Source: Ascidia mentula (lineage: Eukaryota > Chordata > Ascidiacea > Phlebobranchia > Ascidiidae). From it: a DNA stretch of 64,000 bases. Location: assembly GCA_947561715.1 (NCBI GenBank), contig OX387200.1, forward strand, positions 5,272,501 to 5,336,500, given 5' to 3'. Under the pieces are notes generated by a model. The model was given only the letters and a program-made list of their open reading frames with translations. It was not told the DNA's origin and ran no database searches. This document shows, piece by piece, positions 24,770 through 37,545 of this stretch (its first letter is position 1; every line of letters begins with the position of its first letter). The position numbers and the translations under genes were made by a program.

Positions 24770-25316
24770 GAGCCGAAACTTCTGTCAGGCACAACCAGGG
24801 CGAGATATGTGCACTATGAACGAGATATGTCCCAACGGAGTTCCACTGGTTACTGGAGTGTTGCAAGGGGACAACTGGGCCCCAATACTGTAAGCTTTGC
24901 TTCTTTCTCTAAAAAAAGGGACAAATATAAGGCAAACTTAATATGAACTATACATCTAAGGTTGTCGGTACTACAGTATATATATGTTAAATTTTGAAAT
25001 TGTTTTTTTACATTCGTGCCTGCTGGTACTTCTTATACACAAGTAGCAACTAAAACGCCACCACAATGGTGCTGCTACTAAATTGCAATGGGACAGTTCG
25101 TATAATGCAAGCTTTCTTTATATCAGAGATGTGGCACCTGATGATGACTGGATTCAAATCGGAAACGACGACAATCACAGGGGTGAGCGAGTGTGTTCGA
25201 CTCACAACGATAATTACGGAGCAGCCGCCTGGTCGGATTTATCTGGGTGTCCAGGTTTTGAAACCGCCGGCGTATGTCGATTGAAGAGAAATGTGTATTG
25301 TTGTTCGCCCAAGTAG
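24714..25316 (+). pseudogene. Stranded last C-terminal domain of copy 2
   Basis: Exon 16 remnant (to 24889, WAP-encoding end with a normal donor) and exon 17 (25127-25316, ending in CCSPK and a stop) are well preserved relative to copy 1. They have lost their acceptor and the first part of exon 16. Skipping from exon 15 to exon 17 joins phase 1 to phase 2 and gives an out-of-frame tail without the cysteine pattern. Good preservation suggests a recent deletion. Confidence 0.75.
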
Positions 25317-27402
25317 AGCGTGCGCCCACTTTTCGATAAAAAAGTGCTTGCAATAACGCAGACCCACAGCATGCATATACAACAAGTTGTCGTATTTTAG
25401 AAAAAAATCATTTATTTCGCCATGATCGCGTTCACATGTTGTAAATTCAACATTTGACGAGGTTTCCGGTTGATATGTGTATTTGTATTTGTGCAAACTA
25501 CAAAAAGTTTATGCTTTATTGTTCCCTATCCAAATTTCCTTCGTTAACTCATCTATTTGTAGAGAAATTGCCGATAATCAGTTTCAAAGATCGATTATAA
25601 TTTTGTGACGTAATAAACGGATGAAGAGTTGCCTAAAAGTGACAAATGAATTTTATTAGAAGTAGCGAGAGCCTAGTTTGGGTTTAGCTATTTTTATAGC
25701 GTAGCCTCCTGGGCCAGACCTGTTGCTACAACATTTTGTGAAACAACGTTAGAACACTAGGCACAAATAGCCCCACAGCCTTATTGTCGGTGAAAGTAGC
25801 TCTCCTGTAGTTGGGCATTTATCAGTAGCAAACAATGGTGAGATACTCATTTCAGAGAACAATGACCATCAGGTGCGTTTGTCGTCATTGCCAAGTTTTT
25901 GGCGGCCAGTAACTTTACCTCGACATTACATATTTAATATGATTGTATGCGGTAGGGTTTCACTGGCTTATATGATTTTGTTGTTTCGTTTTCCATCTTG
26001 CCGCTATAACATGGTAACTGTGCAATTATGTTTCGTAAAAGTTTCTATATTCGCAAATCAAAAAACTCCGACCCAAGCGTATATTTATTAAATTGCAAAC
26101 AGTTCCGCTGTTTTATATGTCTGACGCAAATAATTAAGACACAGAAGATCCAACCCATCCGAATGGTCTAGGCTAGAGGCCGGCAACCTTTGGCATGCAA
26201 AACGCCGGTAGCAATATTTTTGAAATAAACTAACCCATATACCCAGTGCTGCAAACCAAATTTCTCACCCTTTAGCATTAGAAGCGGGATAAACGTCACT
26301 ACATGTTGTCAGTGAACTTTGAGCCATAGCAGAGGGTGCCTCAGGAGCCATAACAGAGGGTGAAATAGCCAAATGAGGCTCCGAAACCACATAGGTTGCC
26401 GAAACCTTGGCTGAACGCACGTCCATGGAAGTTGTATATGCGTTGTTGCTGACAGGACTTAGGATGCTTTTTAAACCGATCTGGTGAATAATGGCGCTTG
26501 TCTGATGAATGTTTAGGTTGTTCGATAACTTTGACTGTTTTATGCTGGCGCTGTTGGACCAGTTTTGCACATCTTGCTTGCTATGAACAGTAAATGGAAC
26601 ATACTGTGATTTTAATCAGCACCAGGGATCTAACCGAGGCATTTAAATGCATAGTGAGTCTTGCGTGAAGCGTTCAGTCTATTGAGCATTCATGCTGAAA
26701 GAAAAAAAGGCAGTGGTACAGGTTACAATAACAAACAGCTTGACTAATACACTACTGGCAACCCTATGTATTGTAATCGTTCTAGGTACACAGGAAATTG
26801 GTTTGGATTTATAGAACAAAGACATGAAGGGAACAGATTGTCGAGCTGCCGGAAATTCACTCATAGCCATGAGGAGGGCCTTTTGTCGTTGGTTGGGAAT
26901 CGCAAAAAGGTTACGCCGGCTTTAAACTGGCTGTTGTGACGTGATCATCGATTATCATGCACACAGAGCCGCTGGCCCATTTTTGCAATAAAACTTTATT
27001 TCTTTACGGTTTTTCCTTTCCAAGTAACGTTTGGAATAAATTTGTAGGAAAATAACTTTAGCACTAAACATTAGAGCAAAGAAGTATTCAATTCATTGTC
27101 ACACATTATTCACACACAAATTGATCGATCTATATGCTAAATTTGTTGTTTAAAGAAAACGCAATACCACAGGGGGGTGTTGATACACTCGTAAGCCGCA
27201 TTCCAAAGCCAAACTCTGTTATGTATCAGCGGGCCGTACTATTTACTCACTATAACATTCACTTTGCTGTTTATGTTGTTTTTGAATGAAAGCTCTGCGG
27301 GGCATTTTATTGAAATCCTTTTCTTATTTTGTCATAACATAGGCCGAGTTACAGCAATTTGTTAAGAGGCGTGTCGGCCTCTGCATTTCGGCGACCACTT
27401 GG
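25317..27402. other. Copy 2 3' flank
   Basis: Nearly identical to 11204-13290, including the small hairpin after the stop and the 0.5-kb repeat (from 26663). No gene is supported. Confidence 0.6.
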
Positions 27403-30400
27403 TTCTTTGTTAAAATTCGAGCCTTGGCACACATTTCCTGTACGAGATCGAATTTCAGCTCCGGGCATCATACATCAACAGTCAACTGTTTCAAAGGCTA
27501 ATCAAAAATCTCCGAAACGTCACAGAGTTTTTCCGTTTCATTGAGCGAGGTTTATTGATGCATAACATTATCAAAAATCAAACCAAGAGGATTCAGTTCG
27601 ATAATCAAAAACGAATCAAACGGAAACAAAGGTTTCGAAATGCGTCAAGTTTTTTGCATCAAAACATTAGCTAGGTTTAATAAAGTATGCTGCGTTATCT
27701 GATTATAGTCGTAGAAATCCTTTACGCATTTGTGAAGGTTGCCCGGCAAGTTATCGCTTGCGCACCTGTGTATCTTGGATACTTCAATATACCTCGTTCA
27801 ACCGCTGAGTTTTGTGGCTGAAGTGGAAGGGCGTTGGCCATTCTTAGCCCCAAGGACGTCAGATTTCAAATAGATTATTTTTCAGACACTCTTCACGTTC
27901 AAAATTGTATTCTATCATGCAAATACTGTTATAGCGTTTGTGCAAATTTGTACAATATTATTTACTTTGCTCGTTTGTCCTCGGTTCGCGCCGTATGTAT
28001 TCGCAACTTTGTTTTTTCTTCAACAAATGGTGAGATTTGTGCACCCTCTGTTATCAGCGCACTAGACAAACCACATCGCAATCTGCTTGTCAAAGAATTT
28101 ATCAACACTGGCTGTGGAGCAGGAAATTTGCTGTCTAATGTTGATAATGTATTGTGTTTTGGCATTAACGTCTTGCCTTATAAAAATGTGAAGGGCTTTG
28201 GATCGAGCCACTGGAAATGGGGACTTAGTTTTCGATCATTTAATTATTGAAAGCAGTGAAACAAACAGGTGTAATTAAAGTGTAACTAGGCACTGAAATG
28301 AGTGCTGCATGTGATGAAGTGGCCATATAGACAGTCGCCATTTTAACAGCAACGTTACTCGGGCTATATCGCGAACTTCGGCGAACCAGACTTTTAAAGC
28401 CCTCGGTTTAGCTTCTCTGTAACAATGTTACAACTTTGCACTTTGAACCAAATTCTATTTTTGTAAAGAACAAAGAGGATTGTTTTCGGAAATCTGTCAA
28501 TTTACGAAGAGTGTGTCGTTGTTTTTATTTTTAAAGGGCAGATTTGCCTTAGGGTTAAACAGGCCGTGTCCGTTATTCCCACGATAACAAACAACAAGTA
28601 CGCATTTGAAACTACTAATACCTGCATTAACTCCTCTGATATTGGACTAGCGGCAGGAACAAGGAATCGGTTCCAACAACCTTTAGTTTCATAAAATAAT
28701 GGTAAGAGAATCGTACATGATAATTTCCACTTGTTCGTTTCTACCTCAGTTTATAGATATTGCACAATCTAGTACATCTAAATCAAAAATTAAAGGTTTG
28801 TGATAAACAACATGATTTTGTGTGTAACTCTCGTAGAGACGATTGCATGTGGATCGGATCTATGCACCGGGCATTATGGAACAACCTTCAGCAACTTCAA
28901 ATGTCCATGAGAAACCAGCACCCATCCACCACCCCATCCTCGCTTAAATTGCGCCGAATTCCCACGATGTGAGTAACTTAGTGGAAACAAAATTTGTAAA
29001 TGGATCGGAATATTTCAATATACCCTATTTTGAAATCTAGGCTGCGTGAAGCGTTCCAGTCTATTGAGCAGTGTTGCTGAAAGAAAAAAGGCAGTGGTAC
29101 AGATTACAATAACAATCAGCTTGACTAATACACTACTGGCAACCCGATGTATTGTAATCGTTCTAGGTACACAGGAAACTTCTATGAATTAATGGAACAA
29201 AGACATAAAGGAAACAGATTGTCGAGTTGCCGGAAATTCACTCATAGTCATGAGGAGGGTCTTTTGTGGTTGGTTGGGAATCGCAAAAAGGTTACGCCGG
29301 CTTTAAACTAACTGTCGTAACGTAATCATTAAATATCTTGCACATAGAGCCGCTATCCCATTTTTACAATAAAATTTGATTTCATTACGGTTTTTCCTTT
29401 GCAAGTAACGTTTGAAATAAATTTGTATAGGAAAATAACTTTAGCACTGAACATTAGAGCAAAGAAGTATTCAATTCATTGTCACACATTATCCACAAAC
29501 AAATTGATCGATCTTTAGGCTACTTTTATTAAAGCAGCATTGCTAAATTTGTTGTTTAAGGAAAACGCAATACAACCAGGGGATGTTGAATCATTCCTTA
29601 CGAAGAGTGTGTCGTTGACGTTATTTTGAAAGGGAAGATTTGCCTTAGGCTTAAACAGGCCGTCTCCGTTATTCCCCCGAATACACACAACAAGTACGCA
29701 TTTGAAACTGCAAATACCTGCATATACTCCTCTGATTTTGGACCAGCGGTAGGAACTACTTCAAGGATTTGGGCCCAACAACCGTTAGTTTCATAACAGA
29801 ATAGTATAGAATCGTGCTTGATAATTTCCAGTTGTTATTTCCTACCTTAGTTAATAGATATTGCACAAGACAAACTCTTTTGCAGTTCGAGTACATCTAA
29901 AATTAAAGGTTTGTGTTGAACAACATGATTTTGTGTCTGAAGCTCACAGAGACGACTGCATGTGGATCGAATCTATTTACCGGGCATTATGGAATAACCT
30001 TCAGCAACTTCAAATGTTCATGAGAAACCAGCACCCATCCACCACCCGACCCTCGCCTTAATTGCGCCAAATTCCCACGATGTGAGTAACTCAGTGGTAC
30101 AAAAATTTTGTGAATCGATTGGGATATTTCAATATACCCAAAGATGTTAAAATTAAGGGTGCAACTCTTTAACGCGGTTACCACGTTTGAGCACTTCACG
30201 GCGTTAATACTCACACACGCCAGGTAGCACCTCACAGTCGCCATTTTGTTACCCAGGCGCAAAGGCAGTACAGTATATTGCATATTGTTCAACAAAACAA
30301 TTAGCTGTGGTTAACAACAATCAATACCAAAACCGGTAACACAGGAAACGTGCATCACCCCCATTGTTGCTCCTGGGAGGGAGCGAGCTGCGGTGTTTTT

Positions 30401-31379
30401 CAACGTAGTTTAGATCGGCGCTTGTTATTATCTCAGATGCCCCGGACCTCCGTTTCGCAAATGACGCGTTTAAAACTACATATTGCTGCATATAATTCTC
30501 TGAGTTTGTTTATTGGCCCAGCAGTAGGACATGTAAAATACTTAAACAAAGCAATCAGCCCTAAAGCAGCCTTTGTTTTCATAACTTATTGGCAAACGAA
30601 TCGCGAACGTTAGATGCACCACTTCCAGTTGTTTCTAATTTAGTTATTACATGCTATAATGTTTCATGCAATCGCTGGATTGACAGGATCGCCCCAATGC
30701 GCAGGCCTCAATTGGCGATCACAGCTATCGTATTGTGGCTGATCTGGCTAGACTGCAATTCCTGGGCTGCGTGATCTGTAAACTTAGTTTACCGGTATTT
30801 CAGAAGTTAAAATCTTTTAAAGTTTTAACACAACTAAATTACAAGGTTTGTGGCAAAAAACATTTTCACTCAAGCTATTCACTAACGCTTATCACCGCCA
30901 ACATGATTTTGTGTCTGAATCTGGCAGAGACGAAAATTTTGTGAATGGATTTGGATATTTCAATAACTAAGGCTGGATCTCTTTTACGCGGTTACTACGT
31001 TTGAGCATTTCACGGCGATAATATTTACACACGCCAGGTAGCACCTCACAGCGGCCATTTTGTTAACCACGCGCAGGCAGTACAATATATTGCATGTTGT
31101 TCAACAAAACAATTGACTATGGTTTATACCAGATCAATACCAAAACCGGTAACACAGGAAACGTGCATCACCCCCCATTTGTGTTCTAGGGAGCGAGGTG
31201 TTTTTCATCGAAGCTTAGATGGGTGCTTGTTATTATCTCAGATACTCCGGACCTCCGTTCAGTTGAAACGACCACCAGGACGAATACAGAACTGATGTCG
31301 TTTTAAGGTGTAGGGTTTTGCGCACAAGAAAACCAATAATACGGCGTTTGTGAAATGTAAAACTTTTCACCAGTATAAT

Positions 31380-31552
31380 AGTTGCAATGCTTTTTCCTTT
31401 TTGATCCAACTTTTTCCAGCATCGCTCAATAACCCACACCTGAAGCGAGAAAACGTCACATCCAATTGTTCGCAAGGAATTCCTGATGTGCGCAGTATGT
31501 TTTTTTTGCGACGAAGACGGCGTATGGGGGTATGTGCCAACATGTAACACAG
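31380..31552 (+). pseudogene. Decayed CCP exon, copy 3 unit 1
   Basis: Same form as 3971-4143, including the T-run frameshift before CDEDGVW. It is the direct counterpart of the copy 1 relic. Confidence 0.7.
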
Positions 31553-31784
31553 GTAGAATATCTCGTGTGCAAAACTCATTGCCAAACAGTTTACGGACTC
31601 CTTCAAAACCTGTTCGTGATAAACACGTTCTACAGTTTGCATTAACTTACCGGAAAACTCAGTCTAAAGTTGTAAGTTCGTGCGTCGCATGAGCATAGTG
31701 GTAAAGGGTTCCCGGCAAGATATCGCTTGCACACCATTGTATCTTGGCTGCTTGCAATATACCTCCGTTCAACCGCTGAGTTTT

Positions 31785-31846
31785 GTAGCTCAATTGGTAG
31801 AGCGTCTGGCCTGCTTAGCCCATGGGCGTGAGTTCGCCGGGTGATT
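31785..31846 (+). repeat. tRNA-like head, copy 3 unit 1
   Basis: 62-bp head with intact A box 'tagctcaattgg' and shortened B box 'gagttcgcc'. Confidence 0.65.
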
Positions 31847-32577
31847 ATCTTTTCAGGCATCCTTCCAACTTATCGTAGAAATGCGTATTTATCGTATTTC
31901 TCCCCAGATATTCACCAATGTTTTTTTACTGCCAGCATCATCATGTCGTGTCTGAATCTCATAGAGACGACTGCATGTGGATCGGATCTATGCACCGGGC
32001 ACCAAGGAACAACCTTAGCAAGTTTAAATGTTCATGAGATACCAGCACCCGTTCACCACCCAACCCTCGCTTCAATTGCGCCGAATTCCCACGATGTGAG
32101 TAACTCAGTGGAAACAAAATTTGTAAATGGATTGGGATATTTCAATATACCCAAAGATGTAAAACTAAGACTGCATCTCTTTACGCGGTTACTATGCTGG
32201 AGCATTTCAAGGGTAAATACTCACACACGCCAGGTAGCGCCTTGCGGCGGCCATTTTGTTATCCAGGCGCAAAGGCAGTACAATATATTGCATATTGTTC
32301 AACAAAACAATTAGCTGTGGTTAACACATCAATACCAAAACCGGTAACACAGGAAACGTGCATCACCCCCATTGTTGCTCTTGGGAGTGAGCTGTAGAGT
32401 TTTTTAACGAAGCTTAAATCGGCGCTTGTTATTATCTCAGATACTCCGGACCTCCGTTCAGTTTCAACGACCACCAGGACGAATACAGAACTGATGTTAT
32501 TTTAAGGTGTAGGGTTTTGCGCGGAAGAACAGAGTAATACGGCGTTTGTGAAATGCATAACTTTCCATTAGTATGAT

Positions 32578-32747
32578 AGTTGTAATGCTTTGCAATGCTT
32601 GGATCTTTTTTCCATCCATGCTCAATAACCCACACCTTACGCGTGAAAACGTCACATTTAATTGTTCACAAGGAATTCTTGAAGGGCCGAGTACGTTTTA
32701 ATGCGACGGATACGGCGTATGTGGTTCTGTGCTAACATGTAACACAG
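32578..32747 (+). pseudogene. Decayed CCP exon, copy 3 unit 2
   Basis: Reads NNPHLTRENVTFNCSQGILE and then GPSTF, a stop codon in place of glutamine, then CDGYGVCG; the conserved tryptophan is replaced by cysteine. The donor context 'aacacaggtagaat' is intact. Confidence 0.75.
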
Positions 32748-33000
32748 GTAGAATATCCCGTGTACAAAACTCATTGCCAAATAGTTTACGGACTCCTTCA
32801 AAAGCTGTTCGTGATAAACACGTTATAGAGTTTGCATGAACTGATCGGAAAACTCAGTCTAACGTTTTAAGTTCGTGCGTCACCTGATTATAGTGGCAGA
32901 AATACAAAACATATTGGTAAAGGGTTACCGGCAAGTTATCGCTTGCGCACCAGTGTATCTTGGCTACTTACAATATACCTCCGTTCGACCGCTAAGTTTT

Positions 33001-33062
33001 GTAGCTCAATTAGTAGTGCGTCTGGCCTGCTTAGCCCATGGGCGTGAGTTCGCCGGGTGATT
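33001..33062 (+). repeat. tRNA-like head, copy 3 unit 2
   Basis: 62-bp head of the 'attagtagtgcg' variant shared with 17491 and 35430. Confidence 0.6.
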
Positions 33063-33793
33063 ATCTTTTCAGGCATCCTTCCAACTTATCGTAGAAATGC
33101 GTATTTATCGTATTTCTCCCCAGATATTCACCAATGTTTATTACTGCCAGCATCATCATGTCGTGTCTGAATCTCATAGAGACGACTGCATGCGGATCGG
33201 ATCTATGCACCGGGCATTATGGAACAACCTTCAGCAAGTTTAAATCTTCATGAGATACCAGCACCCATCCACCAACCCACCCTCGCTTAAATTGCGCCGA
33301 ATTCCCACGATGTGAGTAACTCAGTGGAAACAAAATTTGTAAATGGATTGGAATATTTCAAACTAACCAAAGATGTTAAAACTAAGACTACAACTCTTTT
33401 ACGCGGTTACTATGCTGGAGCATTTCACGGCGTTAATACTCACACACGCCAGGTAGTGCCTTGCGGCGGCCATTTTGTTAACCACGCGCAGGCAGTACAG
33501 TACATTGCATATTGTTCAACAAAACATTTAGCTATGGTTAACACATCAATACCAAAACCGGTAACACAGGAAACGTGCATCACCCCCATTGTTGCTCTTG
33601 GGAGTGAGCTGTAGAGTTTTTCAACGAAGCTTAAATCGGCGCTTGTTATTATCTCAGATACTCCGGACCTCCGTTCAGTTTCAACGACCACCAAGACGAA
33701 TACAGAACTGATGTCGTTTTAAGGTGTAGGGTTTTGCGCGGAAGAACAGAGTAATACGGCGTTTGTAAAATGCATAACTTTTCATCAGTATAA

Positions 33794-33964
33794 TAGTTGT
33801 AATGCTTTGCAATGCTTGGATCTTTTTTCCATCCATGCTCAATAACCCACACCTTACGCGTGAAAACGTCACATTTAATTGTTGACAAGGAATTCTTGAA
33901 GGGCGGAGTACGTTTCAATGCGACGGATACGGCGTATGTGGTTCTGTGCCACCATGTAACACAG
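33794..33964 (+). pseudogene. Decayed CCP exon, copy 3 unit 3
   Basis: Here the FQC codons are intact, but a TGA follows the NC pair earlier in the exon and the tryptophan is cysteine. Different units carry different disabling changes, so decay continued after or during amplification. Confidence 0.75.
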
Positions 33965-34217
33965 GTAGAATATCTCGTGTACAAAACTCATTACCAAACA
34001 GTTTACGGACTCCTTCAAAAGCTGTTCGTGATAAACACGTTATAGAGTTTGCATGAACTTACCGGAAAACTCAGTCTAACGTTTTCAGTTCGTGCGTCAC
34101 CTGATTATAGTGGTAGAAATACAAAACGTATTGGTAAAGGGTTACCGGCAAGTTATCGCTTGCGCACCAGTGTATCTTGGCTACTTACAATATACCTCCG
34201 TTCGACCGCTGAGTTTT

Positions 34218-34279
34218 GTAGCTCAATTGGTAGAGCGTCTGGACTGCTTATCCCATGGACGTGAGTTCGCCGGGTGATT
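34218..34279 (+). repeat. tRNA-like head, copy 3 unit 3
   Basis: 62-bp head with intact A box 'tagctcaattgg'. Confidence 0.6.
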
Positions 34280-35005
34280 ATCTTTTCAGGCATCCTTCCA
34301 ACTTATCGCAGAAATGCGTATTTATCGTATTTCTCCCCAGATATTCACCAATGTTTATTACTGCCAGCATCGTCATGTCGTGTCTGAATCTCATAGAGAC
34401 GACTGCATGTGGATCGGATCTATGCACCGGGCATTATGGAACAACCCTTAGCAAGTTTAAATCTTCATGAGATACCAGTACCCATCCACCACCCCATCCT
34501 CGTTTCAATTGCGCCGAATTCCCACGATGTGAGTAACTCAGTGGAAACAAAATTTGTAAATGGATTGGGATATTTCAATATACCCAAAGATGTAAAACTA
34601 AGACTGCATCTCTTTTATGCGGTTACTATGCTGGAGCATTTCAAGGGTAAATACTCACACACGCCAGGTAGCGCCTTGCGGCGGCCATTTTGTTATCCAG
34701 GCGCAAAGTCAGTACAATATATTGCATATTGTTCAATAAAACAATTAGCTATGGTTAACACATCAAAACCGGTAACACAGGAAACGTGCATCACCCCCAT
34801 TGTTGCTGTTGGGAGTGAGCTGTAGAGTTTTTCAACGAAGTTTAAATCGGCGCTTGTTATTATCTCAGATACTCCGGACCTCCTTTCAGTTTCAACGAAC
34901 ACCAAGACGAATACAGAACTGATGTCGTTTTAAGGTGTAGGGTTTTGCGCGGAAGAACAGAGTAATACGGCGTTTGTAAAATGCATAACTTTCCATCAGT
35001 ATAAT

Positions 35006-35176
35006 AGTTGTAATGGTTTGCAATGCTTGGATCTTTTTTCCATCCATGCTCAATAACCCACACCTTACGCGTGAAAACGTCACATTTAATTGTTCGCAAG
35101 GAATTCCTGAAGGGCCGAGTACGTGTTAATGCGACGGAGACGGCGTATGGGGGTTCTGTGCCAACATGTAACACAG
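35006..35176 (+). pseudogene. Decayed CCP exon, copy 3 unit 4
   Basis: Reads VTFNCSQGIPEGPSTC and a stop, then CDGDGVW followed by a one-base insertion (extra G) that shifts the frame before the final cysteine. Confidence 0.75.
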
Positions 35177-35429
35177 GTAGAATATCCCGTGTACAAAACT
35201 CATTGCCAAATAGTTTACGGACTCCTTCAAAAGCTGTTCGTGATAAACACGTTATAGAGTTTGCATGAACTGATCGGAAAACTCAGTCTAACGTTTTAAG
35301 TTCGTGTGTCACCTGATTTTAGTGGTAGAAATACTAAACATATTGGTAAAGGGTTACCGGCAAGTTATCGCTTGCGCACCAGTGTATCTTGGCTACTTAC
35401 AATATACCTCCGTTCGACCGCTAAGTTTT

Positions 35430-35491
35430 GTAGCTCAATTAGTAGTGCGTCTGGCCTGCTTAGCCCATGGGCGTGAGTTCGCCGGGTGATT
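35430..35491 (+). repeat. tRNA-like head, copy 3 unit 4
   Basis: 62-bp head of the 'attagtagtgcg' variant. Its unit is almost identical to the one at 33001 over several hundred bases, suggesting a two-unit duplication. Confidence 0.6.
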
Positions 35492-36223
35492 ATCTTTTCA
35501 GGCATCCTTCCAACTTATCGTAGAAATGCGTATTTATCGTATTTCTCCCCAGATATTCACCAATGTTTATTACTGCCAGCATCATCATGTCGTGTCTGAA
35601 TCTCATAGAGACGACTGCATGCGGATCGGATCTATGCACCGGGCATTATGGAACAACCTTCAGCAAGTTTAAATCTTCATGAGATACCAGCACCCATCCA
35701 CCAACCCACCCTCGCTTAAATTGCGCCGAATTCCCACGATGTGAGTAACTCAGTGGAAACAAAATTTGTAAATGGATTGGAATATTTCAAACTAACCAAA
35801 GATGTTAAAACTAAGACTACAACTCTTTTACGCGGTTACTATGCTGGAGCATTTCACGGCGTTAATACTTACACACGCCAGGTAGTGCCTTGCGGCGGCC
35901 ATTTTGTTAACCACGCGCAGGCAGTACAGTACATTGCATATTGTTCAACAAAACATTTAGCTATGGTTAACACATCAATACCAAAACCGGTAACACAGGA
36001 AACGTGCATCACCCCCATTGTTGCTCTTGGGAGTGAGCTGTAGAGTTTTTCAACGAAGCTTAAATCGGCGCTTGTTATTATCTCAGATACTCCGGACCTC
36101 CGTTCAGTTTCAACGACCACCAAGACGAATACAGAACTGATGTCGTTTTAAGGTGTAGGGTTTTGCGCGGAAGAACAGAGTAATACGGCGTTTGTGAAAT
36201 GCATAACTTTCCATCAGTATAAT

Positions 36224-36393
36224 AGTTGTAATGCTTTGCAATGCTTGGATCTTTTTTCCATCCATGCTCAATAACCCACACCTTACGCGTGAAAACGTCA
36301 CATTTAATTGTTCGCAAGGAATTCTTGAAGGGCCGAGTACGTTTTGATGCGACGGAGACGGCGTATGGGGTTCTGTGCCAACATGTAACACAG
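36224..36393 (+). pseudogene. Decayed CCP exon, copy 3 unit 5
   Basis: The best preserved relic: NNPHLTRENVTFNCSQGILE, then GPSTF, a single TGA stop, then CDGDGVWGSVPTCNTG. One codon separates most of this exon from an open CCP frame, although its 5' part is diverged. Confidence 0.75.
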
Positions 36394-36646
36394 GTAGAAT
36401 ATCCCGTGTACAAAACTCATTGCCAAACAGTTTACGGACTCCTTCAAAAGCTGTTCGTGATAAACACGTCATAGAGTTTGCATGAACTGACCGGAAAACT
36501 CAGTCCAACGTTTTAAGTTCGTGTGTAACCTGATTATAGTGGTAGAAATACTAAACATATTGGTAAAGGGTTACCGGCAAGTTATCGCTTGCGCACCAGT
36601 GTATCTTGGCTACTTACAATATACCTCCGTTCGACCGCTGAGTTTT

Positions 36647-36708
36647 GTAGCTCAATTGGTAGAGCGTCTGGCCTGCTTAGCCCATGGGCGTGAGTTCGCC
36701 GGGTGATT
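36647..36708 (+). repeat. tRNA-like head, copy 3 unit 5
   Basis: 62-bp head with intact A box; last unit before the gene. Confidence 0.65.
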
Positions 36709-37545
36709 ATCTTTTCAGGCATCCTTCCAACTTATCGTAGAAATGCGTATTTATCGTATTTCTCCCCCAGATATTCACCAATGTTTTTTACTGCCAGCAT
36801 CATCATGTCGTGTCTGAATCTCATAGAGACGACTGCATGTGGATCGGATCTATGCACCGGGCATTATGGAACAACCTTCAGCAAGTTTAAATGTTCATGA
36901 GATACCAGCACCCGTTCACCACCCAAACCTCGCTTCAATTGCGCCGAATTCCCACGATGTGAGTAACTCAGTGGAAACAAAATTTGTGAGTGGATTGGAA
37001 TATTTCAATATATCTAAAGGTAGGCTAGATCTCTTTTAGGCGGTTACCACGTTTGAGCATTTCACGGCGTTAATATTTACACACGCCAGGAAGCACCTTA
37101 ACGGCAGTCATTTTGTTAACCACGAGCAAAGACACTACAGTACATTGCATATTGCTCAACAAAACAATTGACAATGGTTTATACCAGATAAAAACCTAAA
37201 CCGGTAACACAGGAAACGTGCATCACCCCCATTGTTGCTCTTAGAAGTGAGCTGCGGTGTTTTTCAACGAAGCGTAGATCAGCGCTTGTTATAACTCAGA
37301 TGCTTGGGACCTCCGTTCAGTTGCAACGACCACCAGGACGAATACAGAACTGGTGTTGTTTTAGTATAGGTGTGTGGGGTTTGGCGGAAGGATAATGGAT
37401 AACAGCAATTGTGAAAATTAAATTTACTATTATAATAGCACCGTTTTTGTATGGACGCATTTGTAATAATTATTGTCATATTAAAGATTTACTGTATGCA
37501 AATTACGCAAAGAAGAAACCGATTTATTTTTTTATTGCAGTTTTA

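Larger units (their letters stand above)
13291..27402. repeat. Segmental tandem duplication, copy 2
   Basis: Second tandem copy. It is longer than copy 1 because its 5' flank holds extra 1.2-kb units between about 16.2 and 19.3 kb. The gene has a small deletion near its end. Its 3' flank (25317-27402) is almost base-for-base that of copy 1 (11204-13290), which points to recent duplication or continuing homogenisation. Confidence 0.95.
27403..37500. repeat. Copy 3 5' flank with five 1.2-kb units
   Basis: To about 31.3 kb it parallels copy 1. From 31.4 to 37.2 kb it is a tandem array of 1.2-kb units: tRNA-like heads start at 31785, 33001, 34218, 35430 and 36647, spaced 1216, 1217, 1212 and 1217 bp. 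Each unit contains a decayed CCP exon, the 'catcacccccattgttgctc' segment and the 'tctatgcaccgggca' segment. The last unit runs into the region just before the signal-peptide exon. No gene is supported. Confidence 0.85.
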
